From Archegozetes longisetosus (taxonomy: Eukaryota > Arthropoda > Arachnida > Sarcoptiformes > Trhypochthoniidae): a stretch of DNA of 64,000 bases. Below, one piece after another: positions 35,401-51,500 of the stretch. The notes below the pieces were generated by a model that was not told where the DNA came from, did not search any database, and worked only from the letters and a program-made list of their open reading frames with translations. Positions within the stretch are counted from its first letter, which is position 1; the number at the start of each line of letters is the position of its first letter. The stretch spans positions 372,001 to 436,000 of the forward strand of contig JAEMBT020000001.1 of NCBI GenBank assembly GCA_018873245.2, read 5' to 3'. The translations under genes and the position numbers were made by a program.

Positions 35401-38400
35401 AACTTCTATCAAATTGGTGGCATTTCGATTTGTACTTTGCTGATTAAATAGATCGTATGAAAAGAGTTCGTCAATCATGAGTAATCAGTTCACAAAATTA
35501 TGGACTGAAGATCAGAATTTATGAATGACAGCAATCACGTATTGCTTATTGATTAAAAATTAGTCAGTAACATCGAGTTAAACATCGAGCAACATTCCAG
35601 ATCAAATAAAGCGTTTTTGAACGCTAAATCACACGTTAATAAATTGAATATTAGATAATTGCATTAAACAATTGAATATTTTGTAAGTTTATCTACTTTT
35701 TGGTTCAATTTTTTAGTATAAGTTTGATGTGTCACATTTGGGCTAAAATGAAGCTCATTCGTAGTTTAATTATATGTTAGGCTAACGCCCATCATCTCAA
35801 TCCTCTCAACAGTTCATTTGAACGCTTCATTGACAAAGGCTTTTTCTAATAAATTGTTACAATTTGGGAACAATTCGAAGACGCCAGTAAACGATCCAAA
35901 ATATGAGATAATTTGAAAAATGTCAGAAAACTCTATATTATATTATTGTATTTTATTGTGAATTGTGTTATAGTTAAACAGCAAACCTAGTTTATAAATC
36001 TATCTTGTACAACTTGTCTTGTTCATCCATTTAGATTAATCGATTGAATATTTGAATTTTAGTACAAAACTTGAAGAAACGGCTTTCTTCCAAAGATTCA
36101 ACAGCAAGACATTAATAATTTTGAAAAACTTCATAAAGATAAACGTAGAATTAGTGAACGTAACGAATATTCCATTAAATAGCGCCCAAATGCATCATTA
36201 ATAACGTTTAAGTTCATATCGCGCTCCAACGATACGAATTCAGTTTCAAATAAAAATATAACATTAATATACTCTATAATCTGCTTAATGCCAACAACTC
36301 CTCGCAAATTAAAAAGACTTATTTTTTGTAGCTTTTTTAAGGCATTAATGATATCCCTAAAATTATGAACGAGATGCCAAGTTTTCACAATTCTAGATTA
36401 TTGTTCGTATAATTCACATTAATATCAATTCTCAGTGTCTCTATTGGTCTAGCATTTCAAAAATTTGATTCTGTTTCTAAAATGATGAATTTGATTTTTA
36501 TAACTGGTGCACAATGACATTAAATCGCGAAATGACCAGATGATTGGAACGAACGAGTTAGATTCTAGAATAGACTCCGGAACAGCATAAAGGATTTTCT
36601 TCAACTTACTGTCTTAGTCAATGAAATTTCTAAAAAACTACCGAGTTTGGGTCAGACGTGTACGGTTGCTACTCCTGACCATCTCAGCTTATAATGAGAT
36701 CAATGTATTTTGATAAGCTAAATGTCAAACGTCATAAGACTTGCAAAAGTTATCAAATGTAATCGAATTGAGTTACTGTTGCTCATTAATGAATGCCAAA
36801 TGTTGAAGAATTTGAATATGTTGTATTTGACAACATGAAACATACTGCTATGCATTAGTAAGATGTTTTTATTTGCAACGAAACGACGACTTAATAAGAA
36901 TTGCTCGTGAACCGGCATCGAATATGAAAGTCACAGCAAATGTCAACTGAGATGATTAACATGAAAATTATGGGTTATCGCTAATACAATCGATACACCA
37001 TTTCCTGCAAATACTCAAACATAAGACTAGGCATACAAAACATAATTATATGAAAATAAAATAAATCAAGAATAGAAGAAAGTGATCGCTTCTAAATTAC
37101 TTTCATATAGAAAACAATGACGTCACTCGTCAAATATTATTTAGGCTTATCATTCATATTCTAATAAGAAAAGCATTCAACATCAATATATTGAATTTGC
37201 CGTTTCCTCAGTCGCACTGCAACACAGGCCGCAACACTTCTGGTTTAAAAACCAGTTAATAGAATCAAATAGAAATAATAGTCGAGATGATCCCATTACA
37301 ATTTGCAAAATGAACAAATCAATAACCAAAATGATTACTAAATTAAACTAAATTGTCGTCCATTCGATGCATAAACAAATTTGCAAATCAAGCAAAATAC
37401 ATTAAGATTGGGTTCACAATTTGCAGGTTTGATCTGTGACGATACGCAGGCATTCAACTTTTCTACTATTATTAGATGGATACTTGATAATGCGATCTAT
37501 TTTTGTAGCTCTACCAGTAATAACTGATTGAGCAACCTTTAAGTTTATAGTAAACTCTGCAACTGAAAGTTTTAGTCATACTAAAACTTTTGATGACTAG
37601 CAGCTTTTTTCAGTTCAATACATTTAGAATTAAATTCCAAACAAATCTTCATTTTTAAAGCAAATATTTGAATTGCAAGCTCGCGAGTGTGATTGCGATT
37701 TAAGATAATCAAAATTCGATCAAATTTAGTAATGGAAATTTTCTTCGACCGAATCAACTCCTTTTTAATTTGCGTTAAACAATTTGAAACAATATTATTT
37801 TGAATATAAATTCATTTGTAATTGTTATGAAAAACAGGAAATGTGCAAATAATGCCATAAATACTTTTTTAATTATGAAACTTGGATCCATTACTGAAGT
37901 AATATCTTGAACTTATTTTTATTTCTCAATAGCCGTCTTTGATTGTCTAAACATAGTAATGCTTTCGTCTTAGTTTCATAAGTGAACTCTAGATTATTTT
38001 CCACAGCCATTAGTGATACTGTTTTCAAATTCCACAAATTCACGTTTCCTAACTTTTCCTCGAAGAAAAACTCTATTGAAGAAAACTTTACGACATTTTT
38101 TGAATTATTTATCAGCTATGATTCGAAAATGTTTGTAATGTGCCCGTCTCTGACCGTCTCTGCGCGATCTTTAAGATAGAGTTAAATGAATTTTTCAATA
38201 AGGAATCCAAATAAAACGGAGTTTTCAAATAAAATACTTAACATAATTTGTATTATTTGATGACTTGTGTGGGTTGAGTTTTACTTCTGAGAAAACTTAT
38301 TTCTAGAATAATAATCATAGTAGTAATGGTTGTAATTAACAGTTTTCATACGCGTTTAAATATTATTTATCGCCTCGAAGCTGAGTGGTTTGCTCTCCCA

Positions 38401-41400
38401 GATTACATATTGTTTGGGGCACTCTTTAGTTTTATACAGAATAGCAATTATACAGATCAGATCCTAAAATATTGAGATAATGAAATAATTAACAACTGCT
38501 AAAGTGCTCGCAGTTGTGCAATAAAATGAATTTGCTTTTAGCGACTAAGGAATTTTTAATTAGTGCATATTGGATCACATTTGTTATCGAGATCAAAACT
38601 TGTTCGTAATTTTCAACAAAACTGGACTCAATTGATTGGATCCAATAGTAACAAATAATTTCTCTATTTTGATTCTTCAAAAGATATGATGATTAGGTGT
38701 TTGACCAATGGTTCAACAATACTTAGTATTTGCCTGAACAATAAGCATCAGTTGTGCTATGCATTCATTTTTTGAAAAAATGCAATTCTTTTGTGTCCGT
38801 CTTTTCATTGACAATATTGAAAACCTTCAGGAAGTTAATCCATTAACTATGAAACAGTAGCTACTGCACTGGTCACTCATTTGAAAATTAGCAAGTCTCG
38901 TGTTTGAAAGGCCTTAATTTCATTAATAGCATATCAATATGACATGTATTAAGGGAAAACAACATTTACAGACAGACGCATTTAAGTCCCTAAATGTAAG
39001 TCTCAGAAAATAACAGGAGGTCACAAACCTTTTCTCATAAAGTAACTTTGATCAAACACGTCTGGTATCTAACTCGAACTTCACGACACAATCATTTTAT
39101 GCACTGTTCAAACACAAGAAATGATATTCATTTAATTAGTCATTTGCTCCATTTGCCAGTAACCAAAACCTCTAAACAAATCAGCTCAAGCCATAAGTCT
39201 TCATAAGTTATATTTCAACGACGGTTATGCAATAGATTATATTTTAACGATGTCACCTTTTGATGTAGAACTGTTGAACTGTTCAAATTCTAGTCTCTAA
39301 TAAGTCTACATAATTAGAATAAGACCGCTTTCTAAAAGGCTTAAGAATAGCTTGATAAAAGATTCAGTTGTATTCTGTTTGAAGTCTTTTTAGAACATAT
39401 CTGAAAAGGTTAGTCAAAAAGTGAGAAGCGAAACGTCAAGTACCGAAAGATTAGAGTATCTGAACATATAATAAATTCTTCTATTCATGTTTTGACGTGT
39501 CCTATAAGGAACTAAACTTTTTAAATACAGTTATTAAAATAGAGATTCGGAAAGTGATTTAACGAATAATTTTGATCGATATTATGGTTTGAAATATGTA
39601 TTTTCATTTCTGTCTGCCTTGTTCTGTACAATTTCTATAGAATTTTAAATCATGATAAATAGCTTTAATTCTACGAACAGTCAAAGCTTGATAGAAATAA
39701 TGACACTTCTTTTCACATCAATATGACTGGTAAAAGAGGTAAAATAATGAACTTCTTTTGAGATACCAATTAACTGAAAACAGTAAACTAAACAAAGACC
39801 CAGCGACTAAGTCACAAATATTTCGAATACATGTGTATTGATTTCTAGCTGTTGAAAAGCAATTTGCTCGTTGTAATGTCGCGATAAAGATGAGGAATGT
39901 TATTCAGTAGACAACACTCGAAATACAGGAATACTCAAAGCACTTTTGTTAGTTATTCAGAAATAGTGATACTAATGAGTTGCTCTTCAGGCGTCATTGA
40001 GCAAGAAATGGATACCACTGAAAAACTAATCATAGCACAGATTCAACAGTAACAATAAGAGGATGTCATAACCATAGACTACCTTCCATTAAGAGCCGAT
40101 CAATTAAGAAACATGAAAAAAACATACTTGAAGTGCACTCTTCATAAGATATGTACTGTTCAGTTATGTACTGTACCTGTTTTTGACTGCATTCAGTTTC
40201 ACAGTTCTATCTTCTTTTGAAAGTCAGTTTAAACCTATTTTTTTGATAGCTCTTGAGTATTAAAAAAATTTGAAACAGATCTGATTCGCCTTCAAATGAA
40301 TGCTAAGAATGTTTTAACTTTGTATCGAAATAGTTATTTTTGCAATTTATATCTATAACTGTTTAGTTTTCGGGAGCCATGTCTGATTCTTAACGAACAG
40401 ATGCATAAGATGAGAAAAATGAGACTTTATCTGGAAAATTAATATACTTTGTTTCTTCATTTACTGGAGCTTAGGCTAACGCGAACGTTTATCAAACCTA
40501 ACTTATTATGATTCTAATATGAAGTTGAGTTGAGTTGAATTAGGTTGTGCTCATATGAGCGCCAACTCCAATAATATAAATGCACAAACTACATCAAAAT
40601 CGAAACTTCATATGGTCTGGTGATATTTTCAAGATCTTTAATATACTCTTATATTTGAAAACACAGATTCTTTTTTCGAGTTGGTTTAAGTCTAATCAAC
40701 AAAAGCTTTGTATAAATGGAACAAATAAGGTCGAAAAAGAAAAGCTGTTTTCTAATTTTGAAAATAACTTTTAGATTTTTTTTCATATAGATTTGTTATC
40801 TTCAAGCAATAGAAAGACAGTAAAATAAAAGAAAAGTCCTGAAAAGCAAATCTGACGCCAATAATATTTGCCAATATTTGTTCCTGAAGGTACAAAAGAA
40901 TGTTGTAATGATGGCAATTGTGATGCTATCAAACTTTTATTGTGAGGTGCACGAGTGTATTGAATACCTATTGTCACGTTGACATCACTTCATTAACTTA
41001 TTATGCTTGTAACGCAAAACCATTTATTATGATTGATGATGAGATAGTTCTCTATATTAAGAACGTTAAATGAACTTTTCATGAGCTTTTGATTTTTGAA
41101 ATGTCATGTGTAACGAATAAGCGGTTGGTTGCGATCAACTCCTTTATTCTGAAAGTGCAAACAAATATGCTCATGGACAGCATTTGCAGTAACTTATATC
41201 ATATAAGATTCTATAAATTACATAAATTTATATGAAATATGAATGCACTTCATATATCCTAAAGTTATACAATAGCAATAAAGTATTTCCTCAATGGAAT
41301 CAAATTGCATTATGAGAAATATTCCTCAGAGTCTTATATTTTAAAATATAAAGCAAATATGTTTTATTAGTAACTATGCATCAGTACAGGTATATATGAA

Positions 41401-44400
41401 GATGAAATATCCGTCGTATTCAATTGAACTTTGTATCTATTTCGGTTCCAATATTTTTTGTTAACTTTTTATATCCGAAAGCATATTAAATTTAAAATTG
41501 CATTTCTATGTCAAACAATGTTTCTTAAACTTGTAAACTCTTATATCATAACCAAAAATGTGACCAATTTGTTTCAGTTCTTAGGCATGATTTTGAAAGA
41601 GAAGTATGAACTTTAAGAATAAGTACAGTTTTCAAAATAAAATTTTGCTGCAATAGAAACGACAGTCAACTATAGATCTGGGATTTCAGCGTTATTAGAG
41701 TTTATTATCGAAGTGCATTTGATCAAAACACGAAATGGCATCTTTCCAAATTTACTCCAGAGTAATTTGCAATTCGAGTTATATTTATAATTTAGATAAT
41801 CTGAATACTTTTTTAAATAACAAAATAGAAGATTTGTGCATGTCAAATATTTTGATAATTGCAAAGTAAAATGCGATTATCATTAGTATAAAATGACTGA
41901 ACGAATGCGTGAGGCGCTAACAGAGCAAAAACAGAATATGAGTCAATGCATTCTTTAGGATTAAAAATGATGTCAAAGGCTATTATAAGTTTCGCACAAT
42001 TTCAGCAATAAAAGCAGGCTCAGTACATGTCTGATTAATCAAATGAAATGTTTGCAGCATTTTTTTAAAGGCTTATGCTTTACGTCCACACTCAATGGAA
42101 TAAGTTGTGGCACAACAAAATGGGCCAAACAACTAATTTTCATCTTTTCTATTTACAAATGATTCAAATAAGAAGAAACGAATAAGTGGACAAGTTGAAG
42201 CAAAACAAATACTAAAATTGAGTCTATTTTTGCAACTAATAAGTAAGATCATATTATTAAAGTAATTGAATAACAGTTTGAAGAAATGATTGCAGTAATC
42301 ATATTTAGTGCACTTTTCATTTGTCTTAGTAATAAAACTACTTTTTGGGCATAAATATTTAATGGTTCGCTTCAATTATTGTGTTTCTATTTTCAATTAG
42401 TCTAAATATTGAATAAATAATTGACTTACACAGAGAGATGATAAATTACAGAGATTCGACCTCTCGGTCGCTCCAAAAAGTTATTAATGAGAAATTGGTA
42501 TTTACGACGTTTTGAATCACTTCTAGATCTCGATCTATTAGTTAGGTTTACGGGTCGCCCCAATAAACTCATCCGAGGCTTTTCTAATTTATTCGTACTG
42601 TTGACTGAATTAGTCTCGACTGAAATCTTTGAATGCAATCGCAATAAATTGGCAGTTGTTGTCGAAGCACTTTTACGACTTTGTTGTGCTTCCATGTCAA
42701 ACATTTCGACGGTTTTGTGATTAATTTTGTCATCACTAGTAGAGTGTGATGTCTGCCGCAAAGGCTTATTATCGGTTGCATGAGCAGTTTCGTGATCATA
42801 TCGTTTTGGTGATCTGGTGTTCACCAAAATTTGACGCCTAATTCGCTTAGTACTATCGTCATTAGTCTTCACACTCTGATAGGGACGACCACTTGAAATA
42901 GTCCGAAATAATCGGTCGGCCATAAAATATTCTTATTTAACGAGTTAAAAACGCTGGACAAAATTGTTTTCATTACAATAACTTTTTGGCGACCTCACAT
43001 CATTTAGTTTTCGGCTATTCTTCTGCTAAACAATAGTAGAAGTAATGGAGTAATGGAGTCATCAAAATTGACTGAATCACATAAAATATCACAAAACCAT
43101 TGTTTCGGATAAAACAAATTAAGTTAAGATCACAGAACTTGAAGGGTGAGTGTTCAACAACTCTAATAATGATGAGATTTGGCAAAAAAGCAGTGCATTT
43201 CACTGATTCAAGTGAACAAATAAGACAAACGGAAACTGAGTCAAACATTTAATAAACTTTTTGTACAATAAATGGCAAATTTATATTCTATCCGCGAATC
43301 TCTACTTTTTATCTTATTGTCAGTCATTTATGTCGGATGCGCATATATTGGATGAGAAGATGTTTAGTTGACCCGAAGGTTCTGGTTGAACTAGATAAAA
43401 AAGCTTTTGACTTTCGTCAGTTCAAAAATAAGTTGACTCGTGTTCTGGCGTTTATTCTCAATGAGTCAATCGCTTGTGATCGCAATGCTCTGCAAAAACA
43501 CGGAAAAAATACATATGGAAGGCAACGCCCTTTCGGTTAGTTTGCAGCCAATCGGTTAAAATCTCATATAGAAAGGACAGAGTTCAGCATTTAAGAACCA
43601 ATATTATCTCCAAATTGATTGCGTACAAATTGCATGACATTATAATCAAAAAATCATTTTATGTCACACATGATATTCCATTATTACACGAATACAATTC
43701 CGATTGTTAGTAATCCAATATTACGTTCTTTATATTGATGGATAAAAACTTGTACAACTTTTTCCTTATTCTCAATCTTATCAAATATTAAGCTATTGTT
43801 ATTGCCAACAATCATTACAATCACACCAAAACATGTTTATTTTATCACAATGTCATCTTAACACAACCGAGTGCTCAAACGCTTGTTAACCATACATTGA
43901 TTTAAAATACCTAATACCAGTCATGCAATTGTTGCCTGACATGAGTTGCACACTTTTTCAAGAGGAATTCATTTCTAACCTAATGCTGAGGAATTCAATT
44001 GCAAACTTCTCCTGGACAGCAAACAATGAATAATCTCCTAGTTAATGCTTTGAGATACCTTCGAGAAGTTCATTGTCTTCTAATGAAGCTGAATCACTTG
44101 AACTGCATTTTATTCCTCCTAAAAATTTCACGTTTAAAAAAATTGTTCGTTACGAATATATTTTATAAGTTGAAAAGCAAAACTTCATTATATTCTTTAA
44201 TCTCACAGTAGCTGGGTAATAATGCAATCTATTAATTTTTTACAAACGTTCATTGAACTGATGTTCGATTTAATCTTAGAATTGTTTATCTATTTTCATC
44301 AATAACAAGAACCCTGTTCTCATTAAATAAGTAATGGTGTGATTGACTAAACAAAATATTTTTGTCCAGCAACTAGTCCTAGAGAGCAAGCTATAGTCAC

Positions 44401-47400
44401 AGTCATGAAGTATCCTCAATCTTCGCTTTGTTTGACACAACGCGTATTTGTATACTCGTGACTATTGAATGAATTCTTATAATTTATTAATGTCTTTGTT
44501 ATTTGTTTTCCTTGTTTGTTCGATTTAGATATCGCTTCTTGGACTGAGATAAAGTTGTTGCTTGAAGGGATATAACGCAAGATGTTGGACAAAACAATTT
44601 CTATTTGTTAATGTTTGTGAAATGTGACATTTTCAAACTGCATCTACTTTGTTCGTAAAACTGTTGTTGATTTTACAGATAAAGCAAAAGAAAAATTAAT
44701 CCAATAATCGTTTGACTTCACTTGTTATTAACTTTTCTGATTATTTTATTGAAAATAAAGCTGAAACTAGACGTTTTTTGTTTTGTTCACATCTTGTTAA
44801 ATCTTCTGCAGGCTGATGGCCTTTCGGTCTTTTAAAAATTAAAGAACTGTTTGACACTTGACATAAAGCACTAGTATTTAATATTTCATAAAATGTAAAA
44901 TTTCACTTTGATGCACAACAATAAAGCTGTCATTAGTTGTGACTTTGAAAATACACTTTTATCTCGAATGAAGTTTATGTCAGAAAATGGAATCAGTTGT
45001 TATTATATGAAAGTTTAAGCCTTAAACTATGCAAAGTCGAAATGAAGTCAGTTTTATGTCCATACATCACAAAAATATGAAATACAAGCACAAATTCGTC
45101 TTATCGACTTAAAGGATTTGTATTCAACTATAAAAATGTTGTTTAGCTGCAATCACATTTTGTTCGGTGACCTTTTGATTCTAAAGTAATAAATGACATT
45201 TGCACTTTTGCATCGAACATACACGTTCTGTCATCGAATATTTATAAAGAACCCTAAATCATCACTAAATTAAACAAATCTTATAATAAATTTCAATAGA
45301 ATATTCTTCAAATTATTTTAGGCCTTTGTTTGAGTCTGAAAGTAATGCAAAATTTAGTCTTTTGCTGATATAGTCCATATTTTGATCAACATTTGAAACC
45401 ATTACTTGAATATTAATATGTTATGATAATCGAGTCTTTTGAGGGACATTTTCTCTCTATATATTCTGTAGGCAAAAATTAAAATTGCATTCAAATGTTA
45501 AAATGTTTCATTCGCTTCAATATTCACATCCAAAGAATAGTTATGGTAATTTCTAGAGATATTTTGAAACACTGCTTTGAATGTTGGGCACGGCTTATAA
45601 CTTTTAGTGCACGATATAATCCAATTTTGATGAAATATAGTTACGAAACAAATTTTAAATTATTAACACCAGTTTTAAAACAAGAATACATGTAGAGCTT
45701 CAATAAAATTCTTGTTTGCGACTCGATAGAGTTAAGACTTAATAAATGAATGCAAGCCTTTTCAGATGAAGTCAGGCTCAAAATCTCAAAAATGATTTAA
45801 CTTCCTATAAACAAAGCAGTCTTATTATAATTGCTTTTATTTGAACTGTTTTCTAACCTTTTAACGGTCATTAAATATATGATAAAACAAATATTGAGTT
45901 AATTACCCTATTTCACGGCAGAAAAGATGCGCCTTTAAGAAGGAAAATATCGATTCTATTGAAAAGTTAGGATGTAACTTATAAGCAGGGAACATGTACC
46001 TTCAAGAGGAATACAAAGTTAGAAGTTTCAACTATCAAATTATTCAATTTCGTCAAATACATAAAATAATAACCATTGTTTTTACGTGCTCATTATTTGT
46101 TGAATCAAAAGTTCAAATCAAATTTTGCTGACATTCTCATATTGCTCGCATTCGCGAGTACGTCATGTCAGCCGTAAAATAGGATACATTGAAAACTTTT
46201 AGATCACATTAAATCACCTCAGGTAAATCGAAAATTAATAATCGGATAAAATTTTAATTTTTCATTCTTTTAATGCTTTCCGCGGAGGCAACTGTTTAGC
46301 TGTTTCGTTTCATAATCCGAACACATTAATGATATTGAAATGCTGTATAAATAAATTACCTTCATTATAGCAGAAAATTTTATGACGAGTTACATATTAC
46401 TCTTAAAGTTAAGCGCGTAATGCATTCAATTTTTAAAAGTGGAATAATCTTTCAGTTCAAATCTCACAACTTTTCCGAATGGCTTTACAATTTTATATTT
46501 ACGATTTTGTTAAATTTTACAGAGAATGGCCATCACTTTCAATGATGTCGTTTAGTCGTTTTTGGTCAATTGTGGTATAGATAGTCATAAAAACGACTCT
46601 TTTGAGGAGATCAACATTCGAAAATCTAATGCATTAGTCGTCATTAGTCAATAAAATAAATATGATCAGTTTTTTTTCAAAAGATTAACTTTCATCAAAT
46701 TCAAAACAAATTCTATTGCAAGAAGTTCCAATAGAATATTAAAATAAGTTTCTGAAAAGTGTAAACCATTAATGATATATAAATATAATGCCAATAATGT
46801 GTTATCTTAGTATAAGTTGTTATAAAAATAAGATTTCAAATTTAAGGAATCGATTTAAATTTTTTGCTTTTAAAAAATTCTTAGCGCATTTCTCTTAAGA
46901 TCTTTTTTCATTTCTGAAATCATCGACAAATGTTGTATACGAAGAGAATACTAAGAACATGATAAGTATATGAGACGATTGCAAGATCTTATCAAATTGG
47001 ACTTTGCTGATTTTAGCTATATATTAAATTTTTGTGTTTGTAATTTGAGTCATACAAGTAGTGCACGAGCTTTAAAAGATTAAGTAAACAAACAGAAACT
47101 GATTAATAGCGAGATTTGTGCACTAGATAACTGAAAATAGTAATTCCAACTTATTGAAACCATTAAAATCCAATTTTTCCTAGATTCAATCGATATTTTC
47201 AGTTCAGATAATTTTTTGAATGCCAATTCCCTGAGTAGCGAATGAATTTGGAAAAAATTTGGTGGAAGATAAGGATCGAGCAGTTGTCAGTCCTATTTTG
47301 CTAATGATATGAAAGATAGAGTGAAAATTTGGCAAAACAGTAAAAAAGCACTAAAATATAGAATACTTTGCTAGAATTGCAAATGTATGTAAACATTAGT

Positions 47401-48538
47401 ACAGCCTAGTTCACAGCAACCATCAGTTTTTAGAGCTTTTAGATTAGTTTTAAAACATGATTTCCTATCATAATAACAGCATTATGTTTATTAACACTAA
47501 AGCTTCATTTGTGTAATGTTTAGATTCAGATCTTTTCTCGTGCTCTAGAGATCAATCGATCGCTATGCAAAACACAAAAGTGAAATTAATTTTCATAAGT
47601 AATAATATGCTTGAACTAACTAATGAGTAGAATATGTTTTTGGGTATTTTCCATAGATAAAAGCGTCATATTGTTCGGCAATTTACATTAAATGACTTTC
47701 TTTAATGATGAGCCTGAAGAAATGTACCTGACTCTTTCAAAATTGAACAATCAAATATTTTGTCAGATTATTTAAAAGTTATTAAAAGTTTTTGGCAAAT
47801 CAGACTTCAATTTTGTTTCTTAAATTATTATCAAGACTAAGAAGCATTAAATGAAGTCTTTTCAAATAGAAAAAAATAATTACTCATATGCACGAAAATT
47901 AGCTGAAAAATGCCTAAAGATATAGCGAGTGAAGAGTGGACACAAAAATCCATTAGTGCTCACAATTTGCAGTTGAGTTGCTATGGGAATAGGTTTCTAA
48001 CATTTTTGCTCAGCTCAAACACTATTACAAGCGATGGTATCGCACTTCCTTTTAGTGCCCAGAAAAAGAATTATATGGAATATATACATTTGACAATTTC
48101 TCATCAAATAATATTACTCAAGTCTAACAAATAAAACCAATTCAGTTGCGATTTATCTAACTTAATGAATGCCTTTGAGATGCTTTCTCCTTTAATAGTG
48201 TGTTGTGTTCAACCCTTCACAGTATAAACCAGTGTATTAGTCGCCTAATAGCAAATTGCGCTCATTTTTTTCATTATTTTGTTCAAACAGTAAATATGAT
48301 TGATATAAACATGTTATAATACCGATACATTTATAATAATGCAATTTGTGAAAGTAAACTAAGTATATTTCTTCATAGAGTTATTGCATACCAAAAACAT
48401 ATAATCCCCGGATATCATACTCTCCTATAACTCATAACGAGATGTAGTTTTGTGATTCATTCGTATTCAGTCTGTACTTATGATCTACAAAGTTATTAGA
48501 GTTATTTGAGGAGTAATGCTAAAAGAGAAGGAGAGTAG

Positions 48539-48584
<46 letters not shown>

Positions 48585-51500
48585 AAAACGAAACGAAAGT
48601 TTAACATTTACTTAAGGTTATGGTAAGGGTACTCATATAACACAATGTGTATGAATGTCACGCAATGGGATACCCTTTCATTTGATTCGATGCCAACTTC
48701 GAACAGAGGAAATACATGTTCTTCTTATGTAAGATATACTCCGAATTCTAAGGACAATATTAATCTTGAGCTAACGAGTAAGTATTGAGTTATATGTTAT
48801 TTTCAATTTGTAAATAAATTAGAGACTGACAACTGATTCATGTTTCAAATAAGATAAAACTTGTTCGTCGATGCTTAGTTAGCAAACAACAAATAAACTT
48901 TTAATCCAATTTATTGGAGGCCGAATTTAAATGTAAATCAGAGTTTAGGGACAAAGATTGGCAATAATTACATAAAACAAACAAAGGCATTAATTAAAAG
49001 TTATATCGATTGCTTCTTAATTTAGAGTCTATGTGCTTTCGCAGAACTATATTATTTTACTTGAACGAATAAATTTTGTCATGTCTGCGAGTACTTTCAA
49101 TTTATAGGTTTAGAATTGTTCGTGTCAGTAAGTATGTCGAGTCCACACGATTTTCTTGAACAGCAGCGAACTCTAGCATCTAACAGTCTTAATATTCCAT
49201 CGATCGAATCACTCGTGACCGCGATATCATTGGATAAGCAAATGAAAACTTTCATAAAACTTAATGAATCAATATTAAAATTATAAGTCTCAACAATTAA
49301 TAAAAGTATTTGGACACAGCTTATCCGTATTTATGGTAAATTGAGAAGAATAAGCTAAATAATTATATTGTTTTTCCTTTTTAAAAAGCCATTAGCAGTT
49401 CAATCATTTTTTGAGAAGATTTTCAAACTGAAAAGCTTTATGAACTAAGCTGAGTATAATTTAATCATTACAATAGAGCTTCACTTAATACTGGGAATAT
49501 AATTTGATACCAATAAACAAAGACTTCGATAATTATCAGTTAATGTGAGTGACTTAATTAAGTCTTTATTGTATTTAACACACTTTTATAGATATTTAAT
49601 TACCCTCAATGAAATGAGCATCTTTTAAATGTAATTTTCTGACAAAATCATAACAGTCTGGTCTAAAACGAACATGTTTACTACCCAATCAAGTTACTCC
49701 TTAAAATGTAAATCGATCTGTACTTTTGAGAACTAGAACTAAATTAGTGTTTGCATACTTTGCTATTTCCATTAATAAGGAAAATATACTTCTTTAATTC
49801 AAAGTTAAAGTCAATTCTAATAGTTTAAGTGAATCTGTGATCAGAATCTAATTATCTAATGTACTCATTGAGAGACACGTATAAAATCAATAGAGTGAAG
49901 ATTTTCAAATAACTTTGGATTGCTTTCAATTAAAAAGACTTTTACGACTGCAATATCTTAGTAGAGCTACACAAGTAGATACTCACAAAACTAGGAAGGC
50001 TGTTTTTTAATGAAAACCTGAGTAAAAATCAGTATAATTATGGTAGTCAATATGATATGAAATAGAGTTATTTTTACATTTGGTTGAAGCGGAATATATT
50101 CTTCATCTGGAAATCTAATTGTAAGCCTTTAAGTCACAATTACGATGAGCTCCGTATAATATTTAGCTAATACTTGTTTTGTGTAACTGCTCACATTTCA
50201 AATGCTATTAGATTATTTTGATAGCCACATAAAATGGATATTCCCTTCAGGATTAAAACCCAAACTAATTTCATAATTGCTACTGTTTCTGATCGCTTAG
50301 AGTAGCAGTAATTCAGAAGTAATAAAAAATTAGCCCTAATAGTGTAGTGAAGTAATTACTAAAGAACATAAGAAATCAGTCTTTTATCAAGTGGTTAACG
50401 TGTTTCAGGTTATGAGAGCTCCTCTCAAATAAATCAGCTGTTTAAAAGTCTGTTTATTACCATTTCGAAGTTTTATTACTGAAATAAATCTTCTAAAATT
50501 ATAGTTTGATATAAAGTGAATATTTTTTTAACTATTTCATTTGAAATAATGCTCTGGTTTCAAGTCGACCTTTAAGGGCTCACATTATTTAACATTTACT
50601 GTGAAAGCTTTACAAAGACCTTAAGACCGTACGAAAATTCATAAATACTCATTATTAACCATATTTTCTTTCACATCCGTATTTAAACTCTTTTAAGTAG
50701 TTAAAATCGAGCTAAAATTTAGTATTTATTTGAACTGAAAATTCTTCCATCAGATATCTTCGGAGAGTTTAGGAAACATGTAATATATTATTAAGCGAAA
50801 GGTCTTTAGGAATTGTCAGAATTAAGCAACAACAAACCGCCAAAATCGTAAAAAGGCAATCAGCTCGAGTCGAATCTAATTGAATTGAAGAGGTGTAACA
50901 TCACATTAGCAGTAATCAGAATCCAGAAATATTTGTCAGACCAAACAATTAGAGTAAAGAATCTTTTCTTGTAATCAATGGAGAAATCTTGTAATGCGAA
51001 AAACGGACAATAGTTTTGGCGTGAAATACCAATTTACAAAGATATCTATAATTAATTGCAGTCATTCGAGTATCTGACAAGCGATGCAAATTAATACAAA
51101 GTCGAACAGCAAATCAATTCTATAATTTGCACGCTTAAAAGGAGCCTTGAATGGCAGAGTAATTATATCTTACTTTTCATTTCAATCATACAAAATAATC
51201 CTACGCGTCAAAAATCGAGTTGAAGTCATTAATCACAATAAGTTGTGTTATAATTTGTTCACATTCTCATCGTTTTCAATTACAATAAAGTCCAATCAAG
51301 ATTGTAATTGAAATATAAAAATAGACTAAATACCATACTATATGACAGACTATACCGTGATATCATAATTATATTTTTCATTATCATTATCAAATCAAGA
51401 TCTTAAATCTGAGTTTAATTAGTATAATTTGGTTTACTTGGAGTAGAGTGATTTGAGTAGAATTTCTCCGAAATGAGTTCAGTTTTGCTCAGCAAAATCA